In this document: positions 1 through 7,423 of the stretch, one piece after another
Position numbering within the stretch: position 1 is the first letter of the stretch
How the letters are laid out: every line of letters starts with the position of its first letter
NCBI GenBank assembly: GCA_020523905.1
Contig: JAJAPZ010000013.1
Span: 1-57,110 of the forward strand
From: Candidatus Obscuribacterium magneticum
Lineage (GTDB): Bacteria; Elusimicrobiota; Elusimicrobia; F11
Direction of reading: 5' to 3'
Length of the DNA: 57,110 bases
Notes under the pieces: model-generated
Told to the model about the DNA's origin: nothing
What the model saw: only the letters and a program-made list of their open reading frames with translations
Databases searched by the model: none
Translations under genes and position numbers: made by a program

Positions 1-301
1 ACGGTACCTCGAAGCCCTCGAGTGACATAAGTTACAGCCCCCCTCCAAACTCATTCTCCACGAAAAACCGCGCTGATTCTTTCTCACGGGTTTGTCACAG
101 GAAATTCACTTGACTTCCGACGCGGCTGGGATTACTACTGAAGCGAGAGTGATTGTCCGATTGACAAAGGGTTCTTTGAAAAGCGCCGTTTTCGGGAGGC
201 CTGTTGGGCGAGGTCACCCTAACCGAGCGTGGGTCACCAACCAAAATATTCCCCACAGCCTCCCACTTTACACGTGAATGTCCGTCATGGTTGACGACAT
301 G
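1..301. other. No convincing gene at the window edge
   Basis: The only open frame here (from a TTG at 92, 61 codons) has no recognisable protein features and no clear ribosome binding site, so I do not call it. TTGACA at 163..168 resembles a -35 box but no good -10 follows. The region probably belongs to a locus cut off by the window edge. Confidence 0.4.
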
Positions 302-353
302 AGATCGGGGCCACGAGCCGAAGAGGTAACTCTTCCCCTCGCGGCCCCGATCT
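302..353. terminator. Long hairpin, possible terminator
   Basis: AGATCGGGGCC (302..312) pairs with GGCCCCGATCT (343..353). Inside it GAAGAG and CTCTTC form a second stem around a GTAA tetraloop. The stem is strong, but only ATTTATCT follows it rather than a pure T-run, so it may be a terminator for a gene beyond the window edge or a structured RNA element. It lies about 115 bp upstream of the DUF4160 gene. Confidence 0.4.
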
Positions 354-467
354 ATTTATCTCCCTCTCCGCCGCCCACCCTATCGCGGCCTCGTTTCGCC
401 TCCGGCGATTCACTGGATGCCAAAAATCCGAATATACTTTAGCCCCCCGGGGAGGTAGAATAAAGCC

Positions 468-707
468 GTGAGCCCCACAGTCTTTCGCCATAAAAATTAC
501 CGGTTCTTTTTCTTCTCCCGAGAAGAAAGGAGGGTTCACATTCACGTTAGCTGTCCTGACGGCGAAGCCAAATTTTGGCTGGAGCCGATCGTTTCGCTGT
601 GTGAATATCATGGGCTCTCGCCGAGAAAATTAAGGGGGCTTCAAAAGGTTGTCGAAGGGAAAAAAGATGAAATCATCAAAGCGTGGAAAAAACATTTCAA
701 AAGCTGA
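468..707 (+). CDS. DUF4160 family protein, probable half of a toxin-antitoxin-like pair
   Basis: This 79-residue protein matches the DUF4160 pattern. The N-terminal half has a run of four phenylalanines, then SREE, then VHIHVSCPDGEAKFWLEP, and the C-terminal half is helical with KDEIIKAWKKHF. The family is usually found next to DUF2442 genes, as here, and the pair is generally suspected of being a toxin-antitoxin-like module; the biochemical role is not established. The GTG start is chosen because GGAGGT lies at 451..456, 11 bases upstream, and the protein then has normal family length. The downstream gene starts inside the last codons, so the two are translationally coupled. Confidence 0.8.
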   Translation: MSPTVFRHKNYRFFFFSREERRVHIHVSCPDGEAKFWLEPIVSLCEYHGLSPRKLRGLQKVVEGKKDEIIKAWKKHFKS

Positions 708-927
708 AGTTCTAGATATCTCAGGACATGGGGTCTGGATTTTTATTAACGGGAAGGAATATTTCCTTCCTTATGAAGATTTCCCGTGGTTTAAAAAGGC
801 GAAAGTCTCAGACATTCACAACTTGAAATTATTCCACGGTTCCCACCTCTTCTGGCCAAATTTGGATGTTGATCTTGACCTAAGTTCTCTGCAAGATCCT
901 TCCAAATATCCAATGATTTATAAATAA
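667..927 (+). CDS. DUF2442 family protein, partner of the DUF4160 gene
   Basis: This 86-residue protein carries the DUF2442 signature: VLDISGHGVWIFINGKEYFLPYEDFPWF, followed by a helical stretch and a W-rich end (LFWPNLDVDLDLSSL). The ATG at 667 is preferred to an in-frame TTG at 649, because AAGGGA lies just upstream and the family begins near this point. It overlaps the end of the DUF4160 gene by 41 bases. In the family, DUF2442 and DUF4160 proteins are encoded side by side and are thought to act together; a DNA- or RNA-directed role is conjecture. The downstream 180 bases are AT-rich and hold no gene. Confidence 0.8.
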   Translation: MKSSKRGKNISKAEVLDISGHGVWIFINGKEYFLPYEDFPWFKKAKVSDIHNLKLFHGSHLFWPNLDVDLDLSSLQDPSKYPMIYK

Positions 928-1001
928 ACTTGAAATGAGACGGTCCATTCGTTCAGGATTAATAACCCCCGTGAATAAATGTAGCCGGGTTTTGCACTAG
1001 A

Positions 1002-1048
1002 GGATTTACTGCCGCCAAAACTTATTCAATGTTTTCGATGGTAAATCC
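1002..1048. other. Imperfect hairpin in the DUF2442 / channel-gene gap
   Basis: GGATTTAC (1002..1009) pairs with GTAAATCC (1041..1048), with a possible inner CAAAAC/GTTTTC stem. It could be a terminator for the DUF2442 gene, though no T-run follows, or a decayed recombination site. The rest of 928..1111 shows no gene. Confidence 0.3.
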
Positions 1049-1111
1049 CGCCAAAAGCGGTTAAATAATAACCAGCATTTTTGCAGTCTAAGATACATTA
1101 GCTAGCTATTT

Positions 1112-2623
1112 ATGATCACGAATTCAGAAAATCCAGCTGTCAAAAAGTTGTGGCTGATGTCAGAGCGGGAGTTTAACGACTGGCGCCGGAAGAATGACCT
1201 AATTGGCCTGTTAGGCTTTTTTCAAAGCGATCTTCCATGCTTCGGGGAGTGGCAACGTAATTTTCAGGTGACCGATGAAGTATTTCTGTCATCTGATGCT
1301 CCATCGCGGTTCTTTTGCGGCAAAGAGCAACTCTACCTACAGAGAGTCACTGGACCAAATTCCAATGGAGTGAATGAATCAAAAGTCTATTTTTCCACGA
1401 TGAGTGCTGATGATCATCGAGAAACGCAGCGCAGACACCACGGGGAAATCCGTTATGAAATTGATTCATCGGTAGCCTTCGTTCCGTACTTCCATTGGCT
1501 CAACACTGCCAAGTCGCTGAAAGAGTTCCCGATTATCGGTGATCGAAACAGGTCTTTCGCAACGGACTTTAGTTACGGTCTTTGGCAGGCTATGGGGACA
1601 AAATACAGTGAGGCATTCCTTTTCAAAAAACACAAAGTTTTGAAAATGGGCAGTGTCACGGTAACCCCATGGCAGTTTGATAGCCGCAATTTGGACTTTG
1701 TATCGCTCGATGATTTAGTCGTTACAGGTGAAGGATGGACACACACGACAAAAATCACATATTCATCTTGCAATCGATTTTCATTCCATGGATGTGAGAA
1801 GGCATTCGTCACTTTTGAGAAATGCTATGTTGAAGAGTTTCTCGTCGCTAGTTCGCGCATTCAGGATCTTCACTTTAACGAATGTACCCTCCATCGCCCT
1901 GTATTTCGAAAATCACGCCTGTTCAAGATTAGCTTTCAGAAAACAACCCCTGATGGTGTTGATTTTGACGACTGTGAGCTAAGCGAACTCAGCTTTGTAG
2001 ATCCGCCTGATAACAGGTCTCCCTTGGGACTCCGGGACATTTACAAACGGTTTCGTGTCGCCTTTCAAAACCAAGGGGACCGAGCAGAAGCTGCACATTA
2101 TTATTACGAGGAGCGGTCCCAACAGCTCTTAAGTCACCTCAACCCCTTAATTCCAACTGGAAAGGGTTTTCCATCGATAGGCTATCGCGGCAATCTTTTC
2201 TCGTTGTATGACCTTTGGCTTCAGAAAAGAATTGATGGAAAAGAGGTCTTGCACAAGCTGAAAAATAATCTTCTTTGTGCCCTAAAAATATTATTTTATC
2301 CGCACCTCCTACTTCGCTTTCTGTGGATTAAGAAGGCCTTGATCACTGATAGCTTTGACTGGGGCGTCTGGGGATTTGGTGAAAAACCGTGGCGCGTTTT
2401 CATTTGGATGGCATGTGTTTTGGGGGTCTTTACGGCCCTATATTATTGGAGCTCTGTGGCAGAACTCCGTGGGAACGTACTCAGGTCTTTGTACTGTTCC
2501 GCATCTAATTTCGCCACTATTGGATGTGAATTCAAAAGTGGAATTGACTCAATCGAGGCCATTCTTGGTGCCACCCTCCTTGGAATCATGGTTTCAGGTT
2601 TTGCCAATAGAACTCGTTACTAA
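1112..2623 (+). CDS. Degenerate pentapeptide-repeat protein with C-terminal two-TM ion-channel-like domain
   Basis: 503 residues in three parts. The N-terminal 200 residues are unlike anything I recognise. From about 205 to 290 runs a series of F/L-x-x-C/S-x spaced residues (for example FHGCEKAFVTFEKCYVEEFLV), resembling degenerate pentapeptide repeats that form a right-handed beta helix. The C-terminus has a membrane helix near 430..452, a short pore-like segment with TIGCE at 469..473, and a second helix near 483..497. This is the helix-pore-helix plan of two-TM potassium channels, but the usual TxGYG filter is altered. The probable location is the inner membrane. An attC-like site follows immediately, so the gene is probably an integron cassette. 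No clear ribosome binding site precedes the ATG. Confidence 0.6.
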   Translation: MITNSENPAVKKLWLMSEREFNDWRRKNDLIGLLGFFQSDLPCFGEWQRNFQVTDEVFLSSDAPSRFFCGKEQLYLQRVTGPNSNGVNESKVYFSTMSADDHRETQRRHHGEIRYEIDSSVAFVPYFHWLNTAKSLKEFPIIGDRNRSFATDFSYGLWQAMGTKYSEAFLFKKHKVLKMGSVTVTPWQFDSRNLDFVSLDDLVVTGEGWTHTTKITYSSCNRFSFHGCEKAFVTFEKCYVEEFLVASSRIQDLHFNECTLHRPVFRKSRLFKISFQKTTPDGVDFDDCELSELSFVDPPDNRSPLGLRDIYKRFRVAFQNQGDRAEAAHYYYEERSQQLLSHLNPLIPTGKGFPSIGYRGNLFSLYDLWLQKRIDGKEVLHKLKNNLLCALKILFYPHLLLRFLWIKKALITDSFDWGVWGFGEKPWRVFIWMACVLGVFTALYYWSSVAELRGNVLRSLYCSASNFATIGCEFKSGIDSIEAILGATLLGIMVSGFANRTRY

Positions 2624-2631
2624 GCGAGGCT

Positions 2632-2696
2632 GGCTAACCAATCATCGCACCGGACACTCGCCTGCGGCTCGCGTGCATGAGGCTGATACGTTAAAC
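2632..2696 (+). other. attC-like integron recombination site
   Basis: The ends can be folded as attC simple sites: TAAC at 2635..2638 and ATCA at 2641..2644 match the complement of TGAT (2684..2687) and GTTA (2690..2693), with a two-base spacer on each side. R' reads GTTAAAC. Inner GCAC/GTGC and GCC/GGC stems complete an imperfect hairpin. It starts just after the channel-gene stop, and the next start codon follows 19 bases after R', which is typical cassette spacing. No integrase gene is in the window. Confidence 0.6.
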
Positions 2697-2714
2697 GCCA
2701 AACAAAGTTGATTT

Positions 2715-3269
2715 ATGCTTACTCACTTATTATCCCTCTTTCTTGGTGCTTATCTTGGATCAGTAATTACTCGTCAATACGATAAATTCAAGGAACGTGA
2801 AAACGAGGCTCATAAATTACTCCTAGCACTTAACGATGTGGTTGATTTTTCGTCAGAATTAGCGTTCTGGGACGATTATTATTTATGGAGAAATATTAAA
2901 GTGAGCCCCAGAAAAGAAATTGATAATGCACACATCTTATCGTTTCTAGATACTAAGCTCGCGGCAATGTTGCCTTCGGAAGTCAGAATGGACTTTAAAC
3001 AAATCAGTGAGTGGATTTATTACTTCAACAATGAAACCCCGAAAAACGACTACTCTTTATTGGGTAGCTCTCGAGTCGAGAAAATTCTATCTCTAACAAA
3101 AATATATTCAAAAAGTCTGGAGGAATCCTTTGTCCGAATAATTAATTCATTTCTTTTTACTAATTCATGGCGATTCAAAACGTTAGGATTAAAACCCAAT
3201 GATAAAGAAATATCAGTACATAGAACGCCAGAAGAAATTCATGATATTAGAATTAGATGGGATATATAA
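2715..3269 (+). CDS. Membrane-anchored protein of unknown function (probable cassette gene)
   Basis: 184 residues that I do not recognise. The first 20 residues (MLTHLLSLFLGAYLGSVITR) form a short hydrophobic anchor. The rest is charged and helix-rich, with many aromatic residues (FWDDYYLW, WIYYF), and is probably cytoplasmic. The gene is much more AT-rich than the ATP synthase block, a sign of transfer. It starts 19 bases after the attC-like site and ends just before a truncated attC-like sequence, so it fits a single-gene integron cassette. No ribosome binding site of usual strength is visible, which is common for cassette genes. Confidence 0.6.
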   Translation: MLTHLLSLFLGAYLGSVITRQYDKFKERENEAHKLLLALNDVVDFSSELAFWDDYYLWRNIKVSPRKEIDNAHILSFLDTKLAAMLPSEVRMDFKQISEWIYYFNNETPKNDYSLLGSSRVEKILSLTKIYSKSLEESFVRIINSFLFTNSWRFKTLGLKPNDKEISVHRTPEEIHDIRIRWDI

Positions 3270-3274
3270 TTTGG

Positions 3275-3317
3275 CACTAACCAACGCCAGCGCAGGACGC
3301 CTCCGCACCTGTGAGCC
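3275..3317 (+). other. Truncated attC-like site
   Basis: CACTAACCAACGCC followed by a GCGCAGG-ACG-CCTCCGC stem looks like the 5' half of an attC site, placed just after the stop of the preceding gene as in a cassette. The expected closing GTTRRRY with its L' partner is missing, so the site is probably decayed or cut by a recombination event that joined it to the XRE gene. Confidence 0.4.
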
Positions 3318-3428
3318 TTTTACGTCCAAGAGGAGCTATGGCTTCGATTCAAAAAGATGAATGTTTAACTGCTAAACCTCGAGCGCCTTTATCGACGGGG
3401 GAAGTGATTCAAATGCTTCGCGAGCTAA

Positions 3429-5438
3429 CCCGACTTGCGCACATCTGTCCTGAATCCGACCTTTTTTAACTCTTTCGAATAAATCGTTTCGACGGAAGAC
3501 TTCTCTCCAGCGGCCTTTTTTGCGACGTAGTCCAGACCTCCCCTCTTTCTCCTTCCATTTAATTCTGGCAGTGTATGGTCATGTTTCTCAAAGATCACCC
3601 ACGTCGAAAGGATGGAAAGAAGCATCACTACTATTCCCTGTGTGAGACGATTCGTACGGAACACGGGCCCCGGCATCGTCGCGTGTGTTATCTGGGAGAA
3701 TTGAACACCGATGCGCAGCGCGCCTGGCGTAAGACAGTGGAGGTGGTGGATACCGACGGTCAAGCGCGGCAACTGACGTTGTGGTCGGACAACACGGGGA
3801 ATATGCTGAGAAGCGACGCCGAGGTGACAATTCGCCTACGGGGCATACGATGGGAGAGACCGCGAGAATTCGGAGCGGTGTACACGGGATGGATGCTATG
3901 GAAGCGTTTGGGGCTTGACGCCTTCTATCGACAAACCTTTGATGGAGCGGTGACACGAACCGCTGACGTGCCATGGAGTTCGGTCGCGGCGATTCTGGCG
4001 ATCAACCGGCTCTGCGCACCGCGCAGCGAACTGTTCATCGACGAGCAGTGGTACCGGCTCACGGCGCTCGACGATATTGTGGGGGTGCCTGAGCCAAAGG
4101 TACACAAGGATCGCCTCTATGCTTGTCTGGACCGGCTGATCGAAAAGAAGGCAGAACTGGAGCAGCACCTGAAAGCGAAATGGGGGGAGCTATTCAAAGC
4201 CACTTACGATGTCCTCCTCTACGACCTGACGAGCACGTACTTTGAAGGAGAGGCGCTGGGCAATTCGCAAGCGAAACGGGGTTACTCGCGAGATCACCGA
4301 CCAGATTGCAAACAGGTGATCGTGGCGTTGATCGTGAGTGAGGAGGGGTTTCCCTTTGCGTTCGAGGTTATGGACGGCAACCGTCGAGACGTGACAACAT
4401 TGGAGGAGATGCTGGAGGCCGTGGAAACCAAGTATGGGGTAGCGCGGCGGGTCTGGGTGTTCGACCGCGGGGTGGTGAGTGAGAAGAATCTGAAGCTGTT
4501 GCGGCGACGGAAAATGCCCTATGTCTGCGGCACTCCGCGTTCTGCACTGAAGTCTTTCGAGAAAGAGCTCACCTCACGGAATTGGGAACGGGTGCGAGAG
4601 GACGTTGAGATCCACCGGGTTCCACGGGTGAGCGGGGAAGAAACGTTCCTGTTGGTGCGCAGCACGGGGCGACGTTTGAAAGAGGACGCGATGCGAGAAT
4701 TGAAGATGAAACGCCTGGAGAAAAGCTTGAATGGTTTGGCGCAACAGGTGAAGAAAGGACGGCTCAAAGACGAGAGGAAAATTCACTTTAAGGCTGGACA
4801 GATTCTGGGGCACTATCCGTCGGTGGCCAGCCTCTATGCCATTAATGTGAAACTGAGAGCAGGCCGACATTTGGAAATGATTTGGTCGCGCCAGGTGGCC
4901 AAGTTGCGTTGGAAACAGATCACGGCGGGAACGTATTTGATTCGGACCAACTTAAGTGACGTGGAGTTGGGACAGCTGTGGGAAATCTACACGCAACTCA
5001 CTGAAGCGGAGGCGGCGTTCCGAGCGATTAAAAGCGAGTTGATGATTCGACCTGTGTGGCATCACAAGACGCACCGCGTGCAGGCGCACATTCTTGTGGC
5101 TTTCCTCGGCTATGCGCTGTGGGTAACGTTGAAGCAGGCGTTGAAACAAACCGCTTCGCTGCAGGCTTACGAGTACGATACATCTCCTTGGAAAGCACTG
5201 AAAATCCTTTCACGAATCAAGAGCGGAGACATCATCTTGCCAGCTGTCGATGGCCGCATTCTACGGCTGCGTCGCATCAGTACACCAGACACGGAAGAGA
5301 AAGAACTCTTGCGGAAATTGCGCATCACCCTTCCTGACAGGCTTTCTGCCGACATAGTGATGTAGTCCAGACTTTAACCCAAATCTGCAATAGAATGCAT
5401 CAAATAGTCATTTTCGGGGGAGATGTGCGCAAGTCGGG
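3429..5438 (+). mobile_element. Complete insertion sequence, IS1634-like (IS4 superfamily)
   Basis: The element is about 2.0 kb with 18-bp perfect terminal inverted repeats: CCCGACTTGCGCACATCT at 3429..3446 and its complement at 5421..5438. The flanking CTAA at 3425..3428 and 5439..5442 is a 4-bp target duplication. It encodes one DDE transposase. The intact ends, intact transposase and exact restoration of the host gene on removal point to a recent insertion. A 4-bp YTAR-type target is better known from the IS701 family than from IS1634, so the family call rests on the protein. Confidence 0.9.
3575..5365 (+). CDS. IS1634-like DDE transposase
   Basis: 596 residues, the usual size for IS1634-group enzymes. 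It cuts and pastes its own IS. An N-terminal domain (1..100) carries HYYSLCETIRTEHGPRHRRVCYLGEL, typical of the group. The catalytic core shows YDLTSTYFEG (first Asp), VFDRGVVSE (second Asp, preceded by a GNRRD motif) and YTQLTEAEAAFRAIKSEL (the YxxLxxxExxFRxxK motif with the catalytic Glu). The reading frame is intact. The ATG at 3575 is taken because upstream codons fall in the IS left end, and an in-frame ATG two codons later is the only close alternative. The gene lies in the same direction as the XRE gene it disrupts. Confidence 0.9.
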   Translation: MVMFLKDHPRRKDGKKHHYYSLCETIRTEHGPRHRRVCYLGELNTDAQRAWRKTVEVVDTDGQARQLTLWSDNTGNMLRSDAEVTIRLRGIRWERPREFGAVYTGWMLWKRLGLDAFYRQTFDGAVTRTADVPWSSVAAILAINRLCAPRSELFIDEQWYRLTALDDIVGVPEPKVHKDRLYACLDRLIEKKAELEQHLKAKWGELFKATYDVLLYDLTSTYFEGEALGNSQAKRGYSRDHRPDCKQVIVALIVSEEGFPFAFEVMDGNRRDVTTLEEMLEAVETKYGVARRVWVFDRGVVSEKNLKLLRRRKMPYVCGTPRSALKSFEKELTSRNWERVREDVEIHRVPRVSGEETFLLVRSTGRRLKEDAMRELKMKRLEKSLNGLAQQVKKGRLKDERKIHFKAGQILGHYPSVASLYAINVKLRAGRHLEMIWSRQVAKLRWKQITAGTYLIRTNLSDVELGQLWEIYTQLTEAEAAFRAIKSELMIRPVWHHKTHRVQAHILVAFLGYALWVTLKQALKQTASLQAYEYDTSPWKALKILSRIKSGDIILPAVDGRILRLRRISTPDTEEKELLRKLRITLPDRLSADIVM

Positions 5439-5742
5439 CTAAAGGGATGGACTCAGGAAGAGCTGGCGAAGCGGTCCGGAATTACACCGACCAACTTGAG
5501 TCTTCTCGAAAACGGCAAGATTGACATTGGAAAGAGGCGGGCAGAACAGCTGGCCAAAGCTTTCGATGTGCACCCCGCCACTATTATGTTCCCCGAGTAC
5601 GAATCCCAAGAAATTAAGAAGGCGGCAAACATTGTTGCGACGAAGTTCCGGACAACGATGGCGAAAGTTCTATCGAAGCATCAGAAAACGTTCGAGAAAC
5701 TCGCCCATTGAAAAACCTTCAGATCCCCCTTTATGAGAGGTG

Positions 5743-6396
5743 CTAGGGATTGCGGAGGGATTTGAGGGATTTGACGACGGCGACGGGGTCGGGGGCGGAG
5801 AAAATGGAATGGCCGGCCACAAGGGCCTGGGCGCCGGCTTGGACGGTTTGAGCGCCCGTCTTCGGGTCGATGCCGCCGTCCACCTCCACCAGGCAATCCA
5901 ATTTATTGGCTTTGATGTAAGTTGAAATCTCCTGAATTTTGGGGAGCATGTCGGCCATGAAGGATTGGCCGCCGAAGCCGGGCTCCACCGTCATGACGAG
6001 GACGAGATGGACCTCTTTCAAATAGGGGAGGACGGCCGAAGCCGGCGTCTTGGGCTTGATGGAAATCCCCGGCTTGACGCCCAGTTTTTTTATAGCGGCA
6101 ATGACACTTTTCGGATCCTTCACCGCTTCCAAGTGGAATGTCAACCCCCAGGCCCCCGCATCAGCGAAGGGCGCCGCGTAGGTGAGAGGATCTGTGATCA
6201 TAAGGTGCACATCCAAGGGGAGCTTGGTGGCCTTCTTCAGCCATTTGACGACCACGGGGCCGATGGTGATGTTCGGCACGAAGTGGCCGTCCATGACGTC
6301 CACGTGGAGCCAGTCCGCCCCGGCGGATTCCATGAGCCGGGCTTCCTCCGCCAAGCGCGAGAAATCGGCCGACAATATCGATGGAGCAACGATCAT
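5743..6396 (-). CDS. rpe: Ribulose-phosphate 3-epimerase
   Basis: Interconverts D-ribulose 5-phosphate and D-xylulose 5-phosphate in the pentose phosphate pathway, in the cytoplasm. The 217-residue protein is a full-length TIM barrel beginning IVAPSILSADF. The metal ligands expected from characterised epimerases are all present: H31 and D33 in HVDVMDGHFVPN, H64 in HLMI and D173 in EVDGGI; D33 and D173 are the catalytic acid/base pair. The phosphate loop VEPGFGGQ is at about 137..144. The ATG 13 bases after the PASTA gene stop is used; a longer frame reaching back to 6645 only reads antisense-like sequence across the PASTA gene. It is the last gene of the block. Confidence 0.95.
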   Translation of the reverse strand: MIVAPSILSADFSRLAEEARLMESAGADWLHVDVMDGHFVPNITIGPVVVKWLKKATKLPLDVHLMITDPLTYAAPFADAGAWGLTFHLEAVKDPKSVIAAIKKLGVKPGISIKPKTPASAVLPYLKEVHLVLVMTVEPGFGGQSFMADMLPKIQEISTYIKANKLDCLVEVDGGIDPKTGAQTVQAGAQALVAGHSIFSAPDPVAVVKSLKSLRNP

Positions 6397-6409
6397 AAAG
6401 GAAACATCC

Positions 6410-7423
6410 TCACGGTTCGACGACCCGCTCATCTTTAAGGACGTCATTGACATAAATTCTGAGGCGCGTGGTGGCGGTGACATGGATCGGAATTTCAATG
6501 GTCTGGCCGCCTTCGTGTTCGCCCTTGTAAACCTCGCTTTCGCCTTTGTTGTCCCGGGCCATGATGCGCACCGCCAAGACGCCGGACTCGCTTGGGATCT
6601 GATAATTGAGCCGGTACCCTTTGGCGGAGGCGGTGACGGGGACAATCGTGATCTCGACGTCCTCCCCTTCCAAAAGCGGCTGACCCGCCATCGGGTCTTG
6701 CTTCACCACCGTTCCGGAAACCCCGACCGCTTCCGCGTCCTCGTTCACGCGGACCTTGGCGTTGACGCCGCTAGCCCAATCCTCCACGTTTTTAACCGGC
6801 TGACCTAAGAAATCAGGCAATAGCGGCGCCCCCGAGGGCGGCATGCCTTTCGAAACCACCACATCCACCAACGCCCCCCGGGCCACCACGGTTCCCGAAC
6901 TGGGGTCCTGGCTCATCACGTACTTCTGGTCTAAATCCAATGAATACATATCGGTGACGGCCCCCAATTGCAAACTCTCCGTCGCCAGAACGCTCTGGGC
7001 CTCGGCCAGGGGTTTCCCGATCACCACGGGCACAAAAACCGCCTGCCCTCCTTTGGACAGGACGACACGGATCGACCGGCCCTCACGCACCTGCATTCCC
7101 GAAGGCGGCTGCTGGCGCAAAATCGTCCCCGCGGGCAGGCTCTCATCAAACTCGGAGCCGTCTTGCTTAAGCGAAAGCTGGAGGTGGGAGACTATCTCCA
7201 GCGCCTCCATGAGCCCCTTGCCCTCCAGGTTCGGCACAATCACTTCCGCCCGCGCATGAAGAAGGGTCTGCATGATTTGGTTGACGGAGAAGGCCGCCAC
7301 CCCGGCGATCACGAAAAGCGTCAGGACAATGATGACCCACGGTTTTCTCAAAAAACGCCACAGGCGCCGCCTCTTGTAGGAGGGGCTCGGGGTCTTTGGA
7401 ATCTCCGGAGGGATTTCGTTCAT
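6410..7423 (-). CDS. PASTA-domain membrane protein without a kinase domain
   Basis: 337 residues. A basic N-terminal tail (KRRRLWRFLRK) precedes one membrane helix at about 29..49. Three PASTA repeats follow at roughly 60..127, 129..194 and 200..262, each with the pattern VPxxxGxxxxxA...VxxQxPxxGxxVxxGxxVxVxVSKG. The last 70 residues are a beta-rich domain that I do not recognise. PASTA repeats usually bind peptidoglycan stem peptides or muropeptides; here no Ser/Thr kinase or transpeptidase is attached, so a periplasmic sensor or scaffold role is inferred only. The start overlaps the rlmN stop as ATGA, so the two are translationally coupled. PASTA genes between fmt and rpe are a recurring arrangement in deltaproteobacterial-type genomes. 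Confidence 0.85.
   Translation of the reverse strand: MNEIPPEIPKTPSPSYKRRRLWRFLRKPWVIIVLTLFVIAGVAAFSVNQIMQTLLHARAEVIVPNLEGKGLMEALEIVSHLQLSLKQDGSEFDESLPAGTILRQQPPSGMQVREGRSIRVVLSKGGQAVFVPVVIGKPLAEAQSVLATESLQLGAVTDMYSLDLDQKYVMSQDPSSGTVVARGALVDVVVSKGMPPSGAPLLPDFLGQPVKNVEDWASGVNAKVRVNEDAEAVGVSGTVVKQDPMAGQPLLEGEDVEITIVPVTASAKGYRLNYQIPSESGVLAVRIMARDNKGESEVYKGEHEGGQTIEIPIHVTATTRLRIYVNDVLKDERVVEP

Larger units (their letters stand above)
3338..5711 (+). pseudogene. XRE-family HTH regulator gene split by an insertion sequence
   Basis: The 5' part is 3338..3428 and the 3' part is 5439..5711. Removing the IS and one CTAA target copy restores one uninterrupted frame of 119 residues beginning MASIQKDECL and ending KTFEKLAH. 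The rejoined helix-turn-helix reads VIQMLRELKGWTQEELAKRS then GITPTNLSLLENGK, a classic XRE/Cro fold of the antitoxin or small-repressor type. The break falls in the first helix, between the codons of REL and KGW, so the insertion must inactivate the gene. The ATG at 3338 follows AGGAG very closely. No toxin gene is adjacent. Confidence 0.85.

Noticed and set aside
92..277. 61-residue TTG-initiated frame at the window edge
   Set aside because: No ribosome binding site, no recognisable protein features.
928..1111. A third attC site before the channel gene
   Set aside because: GGTTAAAT and GGATTTAC/GTAAATCC pairs occur, but the R and L boxes do not fit attC spacing.
5743..6645. 300-residue frame for rpe with an 83-residue N-terminal extension
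   Set aside because: The extension reads the PASTA gene in another frame and has no family similarity; the ATG at 6396 gives the exact Rpe start.
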